A DNA stretch of 64,000 bases from Dyadobacter sp. CY323 (GTDB lineage Bacteria > Bacteroidota > Bacteroidia > Cytophagales > Spirosomataceae). The stretch covers positions 496,001 through 560,000 of the forward strand of contig NZ_JAJUXH010000001.1 of assembly GCF_021390245.1 (NCBI RefSeq), written 5' to 3'. Numbering within the stretch: position 1 is the first letter of the stretch; every line of letters starts with the position of its first letter. Made by a program: the position numbers and the translations under genes. This document shows, piece after piece, positions 8,549 to 17,697 of the stretch. Below the pieces are notes generated by a model, which saw only the letters and a program-made list of their open reading frames with translations, was not told where the DNA came from and did no database searches.

Positions 8549-8578
8549 TTGTCGGGAAACTATAAATAGTTATATTTG
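8549..8578 (+). promoter_or_regulatory. Bacteroidota-type sigma-70 promoter of the ferredoxin gene
   Basis: A TTG at 8549-8551 is followed, after 19 bases, by TATATTTG at 8571-8578, an exact match to the phylum's TAnnTTTG -7 element. The spacing is right for the -33/-7 pair and the ferredoxin start lies 48 bases downstream. Confidence 0.6.
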
Positions 8579-8625
8579 TTACTCTAAACAGAAGAATAGC
8601 AACAAATATAAACAATCCGGCGACT

Positions 8626-8973
8626 ATGGCTATAATGATAACCGATGAATGCATAAATTGTGGGGCATGCGAGCCAGAATGCCCGAATACTGCAATTTAT
8701 GAAGGAGGGGTGGAATGGACCTGGGGTGATGGAACAAGCCTGGACGAGGTCGATTTTGGTGATGGTACCGTCGTTAGCGGGAAAGAAAAACAGTCACCCG
8801 TTTCAGACGAATTTTACTATATCGTATCGGACAAATGCACCGAATGTGTAGGCTTTCATGAGGAACCTCAATGTGCGGCAGTTTGCCCGGTAGATTGCTG
8901 CGTTCCTGATCCGGAAAACGAGGAAGAAGAAGAAACATTGTTAGCTAAGAAAGCCTGGATGCACGGCGAATAA
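8626..8973 (+). CDS. 4Fe-4S dicluster ferredoxin
   Basis: 115 residues, very acidic. The first cluster motif is C-x2-C-x2-C-x3-C at Cys9, 12, 15 and 19; the second set lies in CTECVGF...[10 protein letters not shown], where the first cysteine pair and the next are separated by an insertion, as in the Allochromatium-type 2[4Fe-4S] ferredoxins. An acidic tail (EEEEE) follows. It would carry low-potential electrons in the cytoplasm. It has its own promoter and a strong terminator and is divergent from the acyl-CoA reductase gene. The redox partner cannot be deduced. Confidence 0.92.
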   Translation: MAIMITDECINCGACEPECPNTAIYEGGVEWTWGDGTSLDEVDFGDGTVVSGKEKQSPVSDEFYYIVSDKCTECVGFHEEPQCAAVCPVDCCVPDPENEEEEETLLAKKAWMHGE

Positions 8974-8998
8974 GAGCTGCTTACCAAATAAGATTTTG

Positions 8999-9025
8999 AA
9001 GCCCTGCGAAAGCGGGGCTTTTTTT
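8999..9025 (+). terminator. Intrinsic terminator of the ferredoxin gene
   Basis: AAGCCCTGC and GCGGGGCTT form a stem (one G-T pair) around a GAAA loop, followed by a run of T. It begins 26 bases after the ferredoxin stop codon. Confidence 0.85.
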
Positions 9026-9205
9026 GTGCCCAACCTTACTAAAAATGTCATTATAATAATAAATTCCTTCACAGCAACATTTAACATATAAATAGAATAT
9101 TTTGTTAAAGCTAACTAATGCAGAATTTAAATTTTGATTCAAATATTCACATTTGCTCGTTTTTATGTTTAAAATCTAATAAAAAAGAGTACAAAAGAAC
9201 GAATA

Positions 9206-9269
9206 TTGGATTTTTTCATATAAATTCTTAGGATTATATTTGATAAATATAATTTTAGAATCATATTTG
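9206..9269 (+). promoter_or_regulatory. Tandem putative promoters upstream of the porin-amt operon
   Basis: TATATTTG at 9235-9242 matches the TAnnTTTG element exactly, though its best TTG (9206-9208) is 26 bases away, longer than usual. A second box, CATATTTG at 9262-9269, has one mismatch but sits 19 bases after TTG at 9240-9242, so the first -7 box could serve as the second -33 box. The rest of 9026-9318 is AT-rich and holds no gene. No sigma-54 -24/-12 site was seen. Confidence 0.45.
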
Positions 9270-9318
9270 ACTCATAATTCCTGCCGGAGAGTAATATAAA
9301 CTTAAACAGAATATAATT

Positions 9319-10515
9319 ATGAAAAAAGTCTATTACACAGTATTATCTTTGATGGTTCCTTTTTTGGGTTTTGCGAAGTCTGGCGAGGAGAAAAAGGCCG
9401 TTAAAGCTGATACGACAATTGTTATGGAAGCTGATGACGATGATGCAAAGGGTGCTTTTGCCTTTTCCGGTTATCTTGATTCCTATTACATGGCCAATTT
9501 CAACAAGCCTGTATCCCGTTCGAACATGGGTGCATCCAATGCGCGGGTATTTGATCAGAAGTCAGGACAGTTTTCATTGGGCTTGGTTCAGACAAAAGTG
9601 GTTTACACCAACAGTAAATCCGAAGCAGTAGTAGATTTGACATTCGGCCCCAACGCCAACATGGGGAATTACGGAAACGCATTGTTCAGCACCGCACTTG
9701 CTATTAAACAAGCTTACTTCACTTACAACTTCACAGATAAGTTTTCAATGACCGCAGGCCAGTTCGGAACCAATATCGGTTACGAGGTGATCGACGCCCC
9801 GGCCAACTTCAACTATTCGTTATCCAACCTTTTTAACAACGGTCCATTTTACCACGCCGGTTTGAAAGGAACTTACGCGTTCTCGGACAAAGCTTCCTTA
9901 ATGGTAGGTGTTGTCAACAACGTGGATGGATTGGGTGATAACAACCGCGCGAAAGGGATCATCAGCCAGTTGTACTTCCAGCCGGTTTCTAACTGGAACG
10001 TGTATCTGAATTATATTGGAAGCAATGAAGCAAATACGGACAGTTTAGGAAAACAGCCGGAAGGACTTTACCAGGTTTTTGACCTTACTACCAGCTTTCA
10101 GATTACTGAGAAATTTCTTCTCGGACTTAACGCCGCATACGGAAGCCAAAAAGGAGATTATCAGGGAGCTGGCGGACCGGTGGATTCGGAATCATGGAGC
10201 GGAGTTGCAGTGTATGCAAATACTGCTTTGACCGACAACTTCGGAATCGGGGCGCGTTACGAATATTTCAATAACGATAACGGTGTACGTGGCTTGCTGA
10301 CCCGGGCAGGTATGGGCACGAAAGTGAACTCTGTGACACTTACAGGTAACATCAGCCTGGCCGACGGACATATCCTGGTTAAACCGGAGTTTCGCCTGGA
10401 TGCTTATCCAAAAGTTTCAGGAGTGGGCGAGGAGCAGCAGTTCCAGGATTCAGAAGGCGGCTGGACTAAAAACAGCCAGACCACTTTCGGAGTAGCATTT
10501 ATTTACAAATTCTAA
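9319..10515 (+). CDS. Outer-membrane beta-barrel porin (porin-2/OmpL-like)
   Basis: 398 residues with a Sec signal peptide (MKKVYYTVLSLMVPFLGFA) and a body of alternating polar and hydrophobic strands ending in phenylalanine (FIYKF), the classic barrel-end signal for outer-membrane insertion. The segment GAFAFSGYLDSYYMANFNK and the repeated Y/F-rich strands fit the putative beta-barrel porin-2 family. It lies 45 bases upstream of the ammonium transporter gene and has no terminator between, so the pair is likely one operon; the porin may serve passage of ammonium or other small nitrogen compounds across the outer membrane, but substrate choice is inferred from context only. Confidence 0.85.
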   Translation: MKKVYYTVLSLMVPFLGFAKSGEEKKAVKADTTIVMEADDDDAKGAFAFSGYLDSYYMANFNKPVSRSNMGASNARVFDQKSGQFSLGLVQTKVVYTNSKSEAVVDLTFGPNANMGNYGNALFSTALAIKQAYFTYNFTDKFSMTAGQFGTNIGYEVIDAPANFNYSLSNLFNNGPFYHAGLKGTYAFSDKASLMVGVVNNVDGLGDNNRAKGIISQLYFQPVSNWNVYLNYIGSNEANTDSLGKQPEGLYQVFDLTTSFQITEKFLLGLNAAYGSQKGDYQGAGGPVDSESWSGVAVYANTALTDNFGIGARYEYFNNDNGVRGLLTRAGMGTKVNSVTLTGNISLADGHILVKPEFRLDAYPKVSGVGEEQQFQDSEGGWTKNSQTTFGVAFIYKF

Positions 10516-10560
10516 TTACATCACCAATACCTTCTTAATCTATAAATAACAATTACTACA

Positions 10561-11880
10561 ATGGAAAAACGTAATTTCATCCCACTGATTATCCTTCTGG
10601 TGATCAGCATCCTCGGCGCCTTTATTCCAAACGTACCAACACAAATCGTCACTGAAGGTGTGAATGGAGGAGACACGGCGTGGCTGCTTGTCGCTTCTGC
10701 ATTGGTTCTATTGATGACTCCGGGCCTTGCCTATTTTTACGGGGGTATGGTTAACAACAAAAATGTAATTTCCACGATGCTCCAGAGCTTTATCGCAATG
10801 GGTGTGATCAGCGTATTGTGGGTTGTTGTAGGTTTTAGTATCGCATTTGGTGACGATATCGGTGGGTTTATCGGAAATCCGATGACGCACTTTATGTTCA
10901 AAGGCGTATTGGACGGTCCGCTTTGGGGAACGATTCCTTTCGCTCTATTTGCCATGTTCCAAATGAAATTCGCGGTGATTACGCCGGCCCTCGTTACAGG
11001 TTCAATGGCCGAGCGCGTCAATTTCCGTTCATACGTATTGTTTATCATCCTTTTCTGCATCTTCATCTACGCACCTTTGGCGCACATGACATGGCATGCA
11101 GACGGTATCCTTTTCAAAATGGGTGTACTTGACTTTGCCGGCGGAACGGTGGTTCACATGTCTGCGGGATGGGCTGCACTTGCTGGTGCCCTTTATCTGA
11201 AAAGACGCAAGTCGCTTTTGCAAGATCATGTATTGCCGCCTGCAAACATTCCTTTCGTTCTTCTGGGAACAGGTTTACTTTGGTTCGGATGGTTTGGATT
11301 TAATGCGGGTTCTGCGCTTGCAGCCAATCCACTCGCGGTTTCTGCATTTGCTACTACCAACACGGCTGCCGGTGCTGCCGGTCTTGCTTGGGTTCTTTTC
11401 GACGCTGCCAAAGGTAAAAAAGTATCTGCATTAGGATTTTGTATCGGTGCGGTTGTAGGTCTTGTAGCCATTACGCCTGCTGCCGGTTTCGTAACCGTCC
11501 CTGCTGCTCTTTTCATTGGAACCGTCGCTTCCATTATCTCTAACTACGTAGCACATCTTCGCACCCGTTCTACTTTGGACGATACACTTGACGTATTCCC
11601 TTGCCACGGCGTAGGTGGTATGGTAGGTATGTTAATGACCGGTATCTTCGCTACAAGCGGTGTTAACTCACTGGTAGTGGATCAAGGTCTTGCATTCGGA
11701 GAAACTACCTTGTTCATCAACCATGTGATTGCGCTGATAGGTGTATCTGTATTTGCTTTCGCTGGTTCGTTCCTGCTTCTTAAGGTTACCGACCTTATCC
11801 TGCCACTTCGCGTGTCTGAGTCGGACGAGGCTGCTGGTCTTGATGTAAGTCAGCACGATGAATTCCTGGTTGAGGCTTAA
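10561..11880 (+). CDS. amt: Ammonium transporter, Amt family
   Basis: 439 residues with about 11-12 hydrophobic segments. Amt signatures are present: D-T-A-W-L-L-V-A-S-A-L-V-L-L-M at the N terminus, FYGGMVNNKNV, the H-M-S-A-G segment and the F-N-A-G-S-A-L-A region, plus FPCHGVGGMVGML, which supplies one of the twin pore histidines. The product moves ammonium through the inner membrane. Unlike most bacterial amtB operons there is no glnK/P-II gene alongside it. It is followed by a strong terminator. Glutamine synthetases III and II lie 3.6 and 6.4 kb further on. Confidence 0.95.
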   Translation: MEKRNFIPLIILLVISILGAFIPNVPTQIVTEGVNGGDTAWLLVASALVLLMTPGLAYFYGGMVNNKNVISTMLQSFIAMGVISVLWVVVGFSIAFGDDIGGFIGNPMTHFMFKGVLDGPLWGTIPFALFAMFQMKFAVITPALVTGSMAERVNFRSYVLFIILFCIFIYAPLAHMTWHADGILFKMGVLDFAGGTVVHMSAGWAALAGALYLKRRKSLLQDHVLPPANIPFVLLGTGLLWFGWFGFNAGSALAANPLAVSAFATTNTAAGAAGLAWVLFDAAKGKKVSALGFCIGAVVGLVAITPAAGFVTVPAALFIGTVASIISNYVAHLRTRSTLDDTLDVFPCHGVGGMVGMLMTGIFATSGVNSLVVDQGLAFGETTLFINHVIALIGVSVFAFAGSFLLLKVTDLILPLRVSESDEAAGLDVSQHDEFLVEA

Positions 11881-11903
11881 TTTGCTCAACGTTATATATA
11901 AAC

Positions 11904-11935
11904 AGAAAGCCCCGGAAATTTTCCGGGGCTTTCTT
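11904..11935 (+). terminator. Terminator after amt, bidirectional
   Basis: A near-perfect palindrome with AGAAAGCCCCGGAAA pairing with TTTCCGGGGCTTTCT, 23 bases after the amt stop codon. Because of its symmetry it could also end transcripts coming from the minus-strand mtaB gene. Confidence 0.85.
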
Positions 11936-11947
11936 GTATTCGGTGCC

Positions 11948-12003
11948 GTCGTTGGTGTTGTCACCAACGACCCTGTGCCGTCGTTGGTGACAACACCAAC
12001 GAC
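11948..12003. repeat. Pair of 24-nt palindromes in exact inverted orientation
   Basis: 11948-11971 and 11980-12003 are each hairpins, with arms GTCGTTGGTG and CACCAACGAC around a four-base loop (TTGT in the first, ACAA in the second). The second block is the exact reverse complement of the first, and both are preceded by GTGCC. The pair sits between the amt terminator and the 3' end of mtaB. The layout is like a REP/BIME element; no transposase gene is in the window. Confidence 0.8.
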
Positions 12004-12023
12004 ACCCTCCCCACCAAGCAAGA

Positions 12024-13352
12024 TCAGTGAACGTAAAGTATTTCTTCCAGTTCCGTTACTTCCATAAATCCGGCTTCATTAATATGATCGTAACGGATTT
12101 CTTTTGTTTCGTTGATTAACAGGGGATCGTATTTGACAGCGACGCGAATGTAGTTTTCTGTAAAACCAAGCATTTGGCCGTTTTGAATTTCATCTTCAAA
12201 AAGCACAGTCTCTGTTTTACCAATTTGTGCCTCATAAAAAGACCTTTTCTTCTTCTCTGAAAGAATATGCAGCATTTTAGAGCGTTCTGCCCGTTCGCTT
12301 TTTGGGACAACCGGCCTGATTGCCAGCGCGGTTGTATTTTCTCTTTCGGAGTATGTAAATACGTGCAGGTACGAAATGTCCAGCTCGTTTAAAAACTGGT
12401 AACTTTCTTCAAAAAGCGCTCTCGTTTCGCCCGGATGTCCGACAATTACATCCACGCCGATACAGCAATCGGGCATCAAAGATTTGATTTTTGCGACCCT
12501 TTCGGCGTATAATTCTCTTTTATACCTTCTTTTCATCAATCCTAAAACCTTATTGGAACCGGATTGAAGAGGAATATGAAAATGTGGGACAAACCTTTTT
12601 GATCGTGATACAAACTCAATGATCTCGTCGGTCAGCAGATTTGGCTCAATGGACGAAATCCGGAACCTGGAAATGCCTTCTACTTCATCTAATGCTTTGA
12701 CCAGATCGAGAAATGTTTCGTTTCTTTCCCCATTTTGCAAACCAAAGTCGCCGATATTAACGCCCGTCAAAACGATTTCTTTGACGTCCCGCGCCGCGAT
12801 CTCATGTGCAGCTTTTACAATGTTAGCGATGGTATCTGAGCGGCTTTTACCTCTCGCCAATGGAATGGTACAGTATGCGCACGGATAGTCGCACCCATCC
12901 TGAACTTTCAGAAACGTACGCGTGCGGTCATTCAGCGAATAAGATGTATGGTACTCAACAGCCTGGTCAATATGCGAGGCGATCACCTGCGCGAACTGGC
13001 CGGTTTGCGTCTTTTCAAATGTATCAATGAGGTCAACCAGCCTGAACTTTTCTGCTGCGCCGAGTACTGCGTCCACACCGGGTATTTCAGAGATTTCCTG
13101 CGGTTTCAGTTGTGCGTAGCAACCAATAATGGCCACAAATCCATCCGGATTGATCTTTTGCGCCTCGCGGACAATCTTGCGGCATTTTTTGTCCGCATTT
13201 TCAGTGACGGAACAGGTGTTGATGATGAATATGTCAGGATTCTCATTGAACTCAACCCGCGAATGTCCTTTTGCCTCGAACATACGGGCAATGGAAGAAC
13301 TTTCCGAGTAGTTCAGTTTACATCCTAATGTATAAAAAGCGACCTTTTTCAT
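12024..13352 (-). CDS. mtaB: tRNA t6A37 methylthiotransferase MtaB
   Basis: 442 residues, full length for the methylthiotransferase family. The N-terminal UPF0004 domain has the three cluster cysteines (Cys11 in T-L-G-C-K-L-N, Cys47 and Cys78), and the radical SAM motif C-x3-C-x2-C is at 154, 158 and 161. The T-L-G-C-K-L-N-Y-S-E start is typical of the MtaB branch, not MiaB or RimO. The C-terminal part would be the TRAM region. The enzyme adds a methylthio group to N6-threonylcarbamoyladenosine at tRNA position 37. A TATTTTTG box on the minus strand at 13377-13370 is a possible promoter, 18 bases ahead of the start. Confidence 0.92.
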   Translation of the reverse strand: MKKVAFYTLGCKLNYSESSSIARMFEAKGHSRVEFNENPDIFIINTCSVTENADKKCRKIVREAQKINPDGFVAIIGCYAQLKPQEISEIPGVDAVLGAAEKFRLVDLIDTFEKTQTGQFAQVIASHIDQAVEYHTSYSLNDRTRTFLKVQDGCDYPCAYCTIPLARGKSRSDTIANIVKAAHEIAARDVKEIVLTGVNIGDFGLQNGERNETFLDLVKALDEVEGISRFRISSIEPNLLTDEIIEFVSRSKRFVPHFHIPLQSGSNKVLGLMKRRYKRELYAERVAKIKSLMPDCCIGVDVIVGHPGETRALFEESYQFLNELDISYLHVFTYSERENTTALAIRPVVPKSERAERSKMLHILSEKKKRSFYEAQIGKTETVLFEDEIQNGQMLGFTENYIRVAVKYDPLLINETKEIRYDHINEAGFMEVTELEEILYVH

Positions 13353-13490
13353 TTTTTCAAAATATCCCGCAAAAATAAGAAATTTTGGCAGGCTATCGGC
13401 TATCGGCCGTCAGCAATGTACCGTCAAATAAAGTGCGATATCAAACATTAGAGCTAACCCTTGCAGACTGCTGATAGCCGGCTGCCGATG

Positions 13491-15341
13491 TCACCTTCTC
13501 AAATAATCTGTAAACGAAGCCTGCAAATAGGCTTTTCCCAGAGTTTCTTCTTCGGATTGCAACACTCCATGTCTTTCGATGATGTTGCCGCCCAGGTTAT
13601 CGCGTACCAAAAAGCATTCCGGTTTTATCCAGCCAAACCCATTATTAAAAGCAAAATAGGCAAACTGTTTCCGATTGGGGGCAAAAATATCATTACTCCA
13701 TTCAAATGCATTGGATGGCAAATGGAGCTGGCCCAAAAGTGTGGCAGCGAGGTCAGTTTGTGAACACAGCGCGTTGATATTCACATTGTTATTCTTCAAA
13801 ACACCACCGAGCCAAAGCATCGGCATATGAAATTCAGACGGTTTGGTTTTCTCTGTGTAAGGCAGGGGATGTCCGTGGTCTGCGAGAATGATGATCAATG
13901 TATTATCCCACCAGGGTTTGGTTTTCGCTTTTTTTACAAATTCGCCAATCGACGCGTCGGTATAATGGTGGGCATTCATAAACAAATGTTCCGGATCACT
14001 GCCTTTTATAAACGTTTCCATCGGCACCTCGAAAGGTTCGTGGCTGCTTAATGTAAACAGGGTTGAAAAAAATGGTTCTTTCTGATTATCAAGATCTTTT
14101 ATCAATCTGTTGAGGACAATGTGATCATGCGCACCCCATTTGGAATTCATGTCTTTTTTACCAAAATCATTTTTGTCAACAATCTTATCAAAATCCTGCT
14201 GCAAAAGGTAGGATTTCATATTTGCGAACTCAGTTTCGCCTCCGTAGTAAAAAGCAGTATGATAACCGTTTTTGTGAAGTTCTTTTGGAATGGAAGGTAA
14301 CGAGGCTGTTTTCTTAGGGATTTTGATAATCGAATTGGTGGGTTGCGCCGGGTAGCCACTCAAAATTGCCACGACACCCTTGTCGCTCCGGTTGCCGCTC
14401 GCATACATATTCGTAAAAAGAATCCCTTCCTTCGTCAGACCATCAAATTGCGGGGTTATGTTTTCGACACCTCTCAAACTGCCCGCCACTTTTGCCGTAA
14501 AACTTTCCCAGATAATGACAACCACATTGATCTTTGTGGCAGAATCCGCCAGTTGGTTTGTAGTTCCCGAGTGGTTATAAAGGTCAGACACGAGCTTTTG
14601 CGCATCTTTCTCGGGAAAATAGAGGTATGGATTCTTTTTGGAATAGCTCGCATTGATAATGGAGCTCATATAGTTCCAGGGGACATTCACGGCCGCATAG
14701 TTGGCAAAGCTTTTGTCACTGAAAAAAACCGCGCTCTCATTCATCGGGGCCAGCTGGAAACCCCCGCGGATCGGAATGATCAGACTTCCAGTCAGGATTA
14801 GAAATGCGGGAATTGTATAAACAAATGTCGTCTTTTGGAAAGCGGCAATGCCTCTGCGAATGATTGTTTCGAAGATTTTACCTGTTAAAAAAAACAAAGC
14901 CACAAAAAGCAATAAGAGCGGGACTACCGGGGCTGCACCCATTGAAGCCAGCGCCTCGGTCGGGGTTGTAAGATATTGAAGTAATGTGCCGTCGATCCTG
15001 AAACCCCAGGCCCGGAATAATTCCAGGTCCACCGTCACCAGCACGACAATCAGAAAGACGATGATCCAGCTGTAAACTAGAAGTGTTTTTCGGTACCAAA
15101 TCCAGTTTTTGGCTGTGAAAATCAGCAGTAGACTCGGTATTACACTGATGTATGCGGCAAAGGAAATGTCCATTTGTAACCCATGCATCGCACTTTGAAC
15201 CCACATATAAGGTGAGAGTTCGCGGGCTTTATCAAAATGGTATGCCAAAAAAATCAATCTGAAGAACTGGAATATGAGAATCCAGCCTAACGCCAGGAGG
15301 GCAATAAAATCAAAACGTTTACGCATTGGTGTCAGCAGCAA
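13491..15341 (-). CDS. LTA synthase-like membrane sulfatase/phosphoglycerol transferase
   Basis: 616 residues. Five hydrophobic segments occupy roughly the first 210 residues, followed by a periplasmic sulfatase-fold domain. The VVVIIWESFTAK motif, with its threonine near residue 280, is the nucleophile site of the LtaS family; later metal-binding motifs include K-W-G-A-H-D-H and I-I-L-A-D-H-G-H. LtaS proteins transfer phosphoglycerol from phosphatidylglycerol; in Gram-negative bacteria related proteins modify osmoregulated glucans or lipid A, and the true acceptor here is unknown. It is transcribed away from glutamine synthetase III with about 130 bases between the starts. Confidence 0.85.
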   Translation of the reverse strand: MLLTPMRKRFDFIALLALGWILIFQFFRLIFLAYHFDKARELSPYMWVQSAMHGLQMDISFAAYISVIPSLLLIFTAKNWIWYRKTLLVYSWIIVFLIVVLVTVDLELFRAWGFRIDGTLLQYLTTPTEALASMGAAPVVPLLLLFVALFFLTGKIFETIIRRGIAAFQKTTFVYTIPAFLILTGSLIIPIRGGFQLAPMNESAVFFSDKSFANYAAVNVPWNYMSSIINASYSKKNPYLYFPEKDAQKLVSDLYNHSGTTNQLADSATKINVVVIIWESFTAKVAGSLRGVENITPQFDGLTKEGILFTNMYASGNRSDKGVVAILSGYPAQPTNSIIKIPKKTASLPSIPKELHKNGYHTAFYYGGETEFANMKSYLLQQDFDKIVDKNDFGKKDMNSKWGAHDHIVLNRLIKDLDNQKEPFFSTLFTLSSHEPFEVPMETFIKGSDPEHLFMNAHHYTDASIGEFVKKAKTKPWWDNTLIIILADHGHPLPYTEKTKPSEFHMPMLWLGGVLKNNNVNINALCSQTDLAATLLGQLHLPSNAFEWSNDIFAPNRKQFAYFAFNNGFGWIKPECFLVRDNLGGNIIERHGVLQSEEETLGKAYLQASFTDYLRR

Positions 15342-15413
15342 GCTGCTAAGTTCCGAAAAATGCGTGAAGAAGCGATTTAAGTACGAAAGTAATGTCGAAA
15401 ATGTGAGGTGGAA

Positions 15414-15445
15414 TTGTGGTTACTATGCTTTAATAAATAATTTTG
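15414..15445 (+). promoter_or_regulatory. Bacteroidota-type promoter of glutamine synthetase III
   Basis: TTG at 15414-15416 and TAATTTTG at 15438-15445 are 21 bases apart and match the -33 and TAnnTTTG -7 elements. The start codon of glnN is 28 bases downstream. Confidence 0.55.
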
Positions 15446-15472
15446 GAGAGAATTAATATAAATGATTAAATA

Positions 15473-17659
15473 ATGACTTTTCGTTCCAAGGCTTTTGAAA
15501 TTGCCCAGAGCCGCGTTTCACCTGTTTTAACCCCTCCCGCAGAAAAGGTTGCCGACTTGTACGGCATTAACACATTCAGTGATGATGTGATGAAAACCCT
15601 GCTTTCCGCAGAAGCATACACCAAAGTTTCCAATGCAATCCGTTCGGGGTCCACGATTGACATCGAAGTGGCGGATGAAGTTTCGGCAGCTATGAAATCG
15701 TGGGCGATATCGAAGGGTGCGACGCATTATACGCACTGGTTCCAGCCGCTCAATGGCACCACGGCAGAAAAACATGATTCCTTTTTCGACCTCACAATTG
15801 ATGGTCGTGCCGTAGAGAAATTCAAAGGAAGCGCATTGGTCCAGCAGGAGCCGGATGCTTCTTCTTTTCCGAGTGGTGGCCTGCGTGCAACGTTCGAAGC
15901 CCGCGGCTATACCGGCTGGGACCCCAGTTCACCTGCATTCTTAATGGATAATGGTGCCGGCGGGAAAACCCTATGCATTCCGTCAGTCTTTATTTCGTAT
16001 AATGGAGAGGCGCTCGACTATAAAGCGCCGTTGCTCAGGTCGCTGGTGATGCTGGACAAAGCTGCTACCAGCGTATGTCAGTTTTTTAACCGTGACGTAA
16101 ACAAAGTAACGCCGACTTTGGGCATTGAGCAGGAATATTTTTTGGTCGATAAAGCATTGTATTACGCACGACCAGATCTTTTAATGGCTGGCCGGACCGT
16201 TTTTGGGCACAGCCCGGCGCGTGGCCAGCAGCTCGATGACCATTACTTCGGATCGATCTCGCCCCGGGTTAACACATTCATGGTGGATTTTGAGTTTGAG
16301 GCATTAAAACTGGGTATCCCGGTTCGTACGCGACATAATGAGGTAGCTCCCGGACAGTTTGAATGCGCCCCGACTTTTGAGGAAGTCAACCTTGCCATCG
16401 ACCATAATGCATTGCTGATGGACTTAATGCAAAAAGTAGGTGACAAACATAATTTCCAGGTTCTGTTTCATGAAAAACCGTTTGCCGGGATTAATGGAAG
16501 TGGAAAACACAACAACTGGTCGTTATCGACGGACACGGGCATTAACCTGCTCGCGCCGACTTCCAAACCAAAGGAAAATCTGCGTTTCCTGACGTTTTTA
16601 ATGAATGTGGTGAAAGCGGTGCATGATCACGCGGACCTGCTGCGTGCGTCCATTTCATCGGCTGGTAACGAGCATCGGTTGGGGGCAAATGAGGCGCCGC
16701 CGTCCATTGTATCGGTTTTTTTAGGAAATGACTTGACCTCTATGCTGGAAGAACTGGTAAATAAGGGTGAGATCACGCTTGAAAAAGGAGAGAACTTCTA
16801 CTATAAGCTGGGCCTGACACGCATTCCAAACTTGCAGCGGGACAATACCGACCGTAACCGCACATCGCCTTTCTGTTTTACAGGAAATAAGTTTGAGTAC
16901 CGCGCGGTAGGAAGCTCTCAAAACAGCGCTTCGCCCATGATCATTTTAAATACCATTGTGGCCAATCAGCTGATGGATTTCAAAAGAGAAATGGACGAGC
17001 GGCTCGCTTCCGGAGAAGAGAAAAAAGTGGCTACCGTCGAGATTTTAAAAAGGTATTTTACCGAATCCAAAAACATCCTGTTTGAAGGGAACGGGTATTC
17101 GGAAGAATGGATTGAACTCGCCAAGGAACGCGGATTGTCCAACATTCGCACGACTTACGATGCACTTTATGCCTATAAGACAGACAAAACGATTTCTGTT
17201 TTTGAAAGAACCGGCGTTCTCAATTCCAGGGAACTGCATGCACGTTATGAGATCGAGCTGGAAAATTATGTCAAGAAGATCCAGATCGAATCGCGGGTGA
17301 TCAGCGATCTTGCATTAAACCACATTGTTTCGACTGTGGTCAAGTATCAATTCAAACTGGCACAAACTGCCCGGTCTCTGACGGACCTGGAAATGCTGGA
17401 AGAAGCCGAGCCCATTAAGGAAATCATCCGGGATATCTCGTCGCATGTGGTGGTTATCAAAAGGCTGGTGCACGAAATGACCGAAAGCCGGAAAACCGCA
17501 AATAACATTGATGATCTGTTTGAAAAAGCCAAGTATTATGGTTCAAATGTGAAGTATTTCTTCGATGAGATCAGATATCACGTAGATAAGCTTGAATTAC
17601 TGATCGATGATGAAGATTGGCCTTTGGCAAAATATCGCGAAATGCTATTTTTGGAATAA
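15473..17659 (+). CDS. glnN: Glutamine synthetase type III
   Basis: 728 residues, the length typical of GSIII, which is much larger than types I and II. Features include an N-terminal GSIII-specific domain (YGINTFSDDVM), THYTHWFQPL, the G-I-E-Q-E-Y-F-L metal-binding strand, FAGINGSGKHNNWSL near residue 340, and DRNRTSPFCFTGNKFEYR with the catalytic arginines. It converts glutamate, ammonia and ATP to glutamine as a dodecamer in the cytoplasm. GSIII is characteristic of Bacteroidota and cyanobacteria. The start at 15473 fits the homologous N terminus (T-F-R-S-K-A-F) and the promoter. A small acidic gene follows 38 bases after the stop and may be co-transcribed. Confidence 0.95.
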   Translation: MTFRSKAFEIAQSRVSPVLTPPAEKVADLYGINTFSDDVMKTLLSAEAYTKVSNAIRSGSTIDIEVADEVSAAMKSWAISKGATHYTHWFQPLNGTTAEKHDSFFDLTIDGRAVEKFKGSALVQQEPDASSFPSGGLRATFEARGYTGWDPSSPAFLMDNGAGGKTLCIPSVFISYNGEALDYKAPLLRSLVMLDKAATSVCQFFNRDVNKVTPTLGIEQEYFLVDKALYYARPDLLMAGRTVFGHSPARGQQLDDHYFGSISPRVNTFMVDFEFEALKLGIPVRTRHNEVAPGQFECAPTFEEVNLAIDHNALLMDLMQKVGDKHNFQVLFHEKPFAGINGSGKHNNWSLSTDTGINLLAPTSKPKENLRFLTFLMNVVKAVHDHADLLRASISSAGNEHRLGANEAPPSIVSVFLGNDLTSMLEELVNKGEITLEKGENFYYKLGLTRIPNLQRDNTDRNRTSPFCFTGNKFEYRAVGSSQNSASPMIILNTIVANQLMDFKREMDERLASGEEKKVATVEILKRYFTESKNILFEGNGYSEEWIELAKERGLSNIRTTYDALYAYKTDKTISVFERTGVLNSRELHARYEIELENYVKKIQIESRVISDLALNHIVSTVVKYQFKLAQTARSLTDLEMLEEAEPIKEIIRDISSHVVVIKRLVHEMTESRKTANNIDDLFEKAKYYGSNVKYFFDEIRYHVDKLELLIDDEDWPLAKYREMLFLE

Positions 17660-17697
17660 TTTTTACATTTTAACGCTTGGTATCAACTAACAAGACT

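Noticed and set aside
9026..9318. Sigma-54 promoter for the porin-amt operon
   Set aside because: No TGGCAC-N5-TTGC-like site was seen; the TAnnTTTG boxes explain the region better.
11948..12003. A possible CRISPR repeat unit
   Set aside because: Only two blocks in inverted orientation with an 8-base spacer; no array or cas genes, so a REP-like palindrome pair fits better.
13391..13490. Possible further repeat family (GGCTATCGGC and GATAGCCGGC)
   Set aside because: The pairing is short and interrupted; a similar text at 3459-3485 is too loose to call a family.
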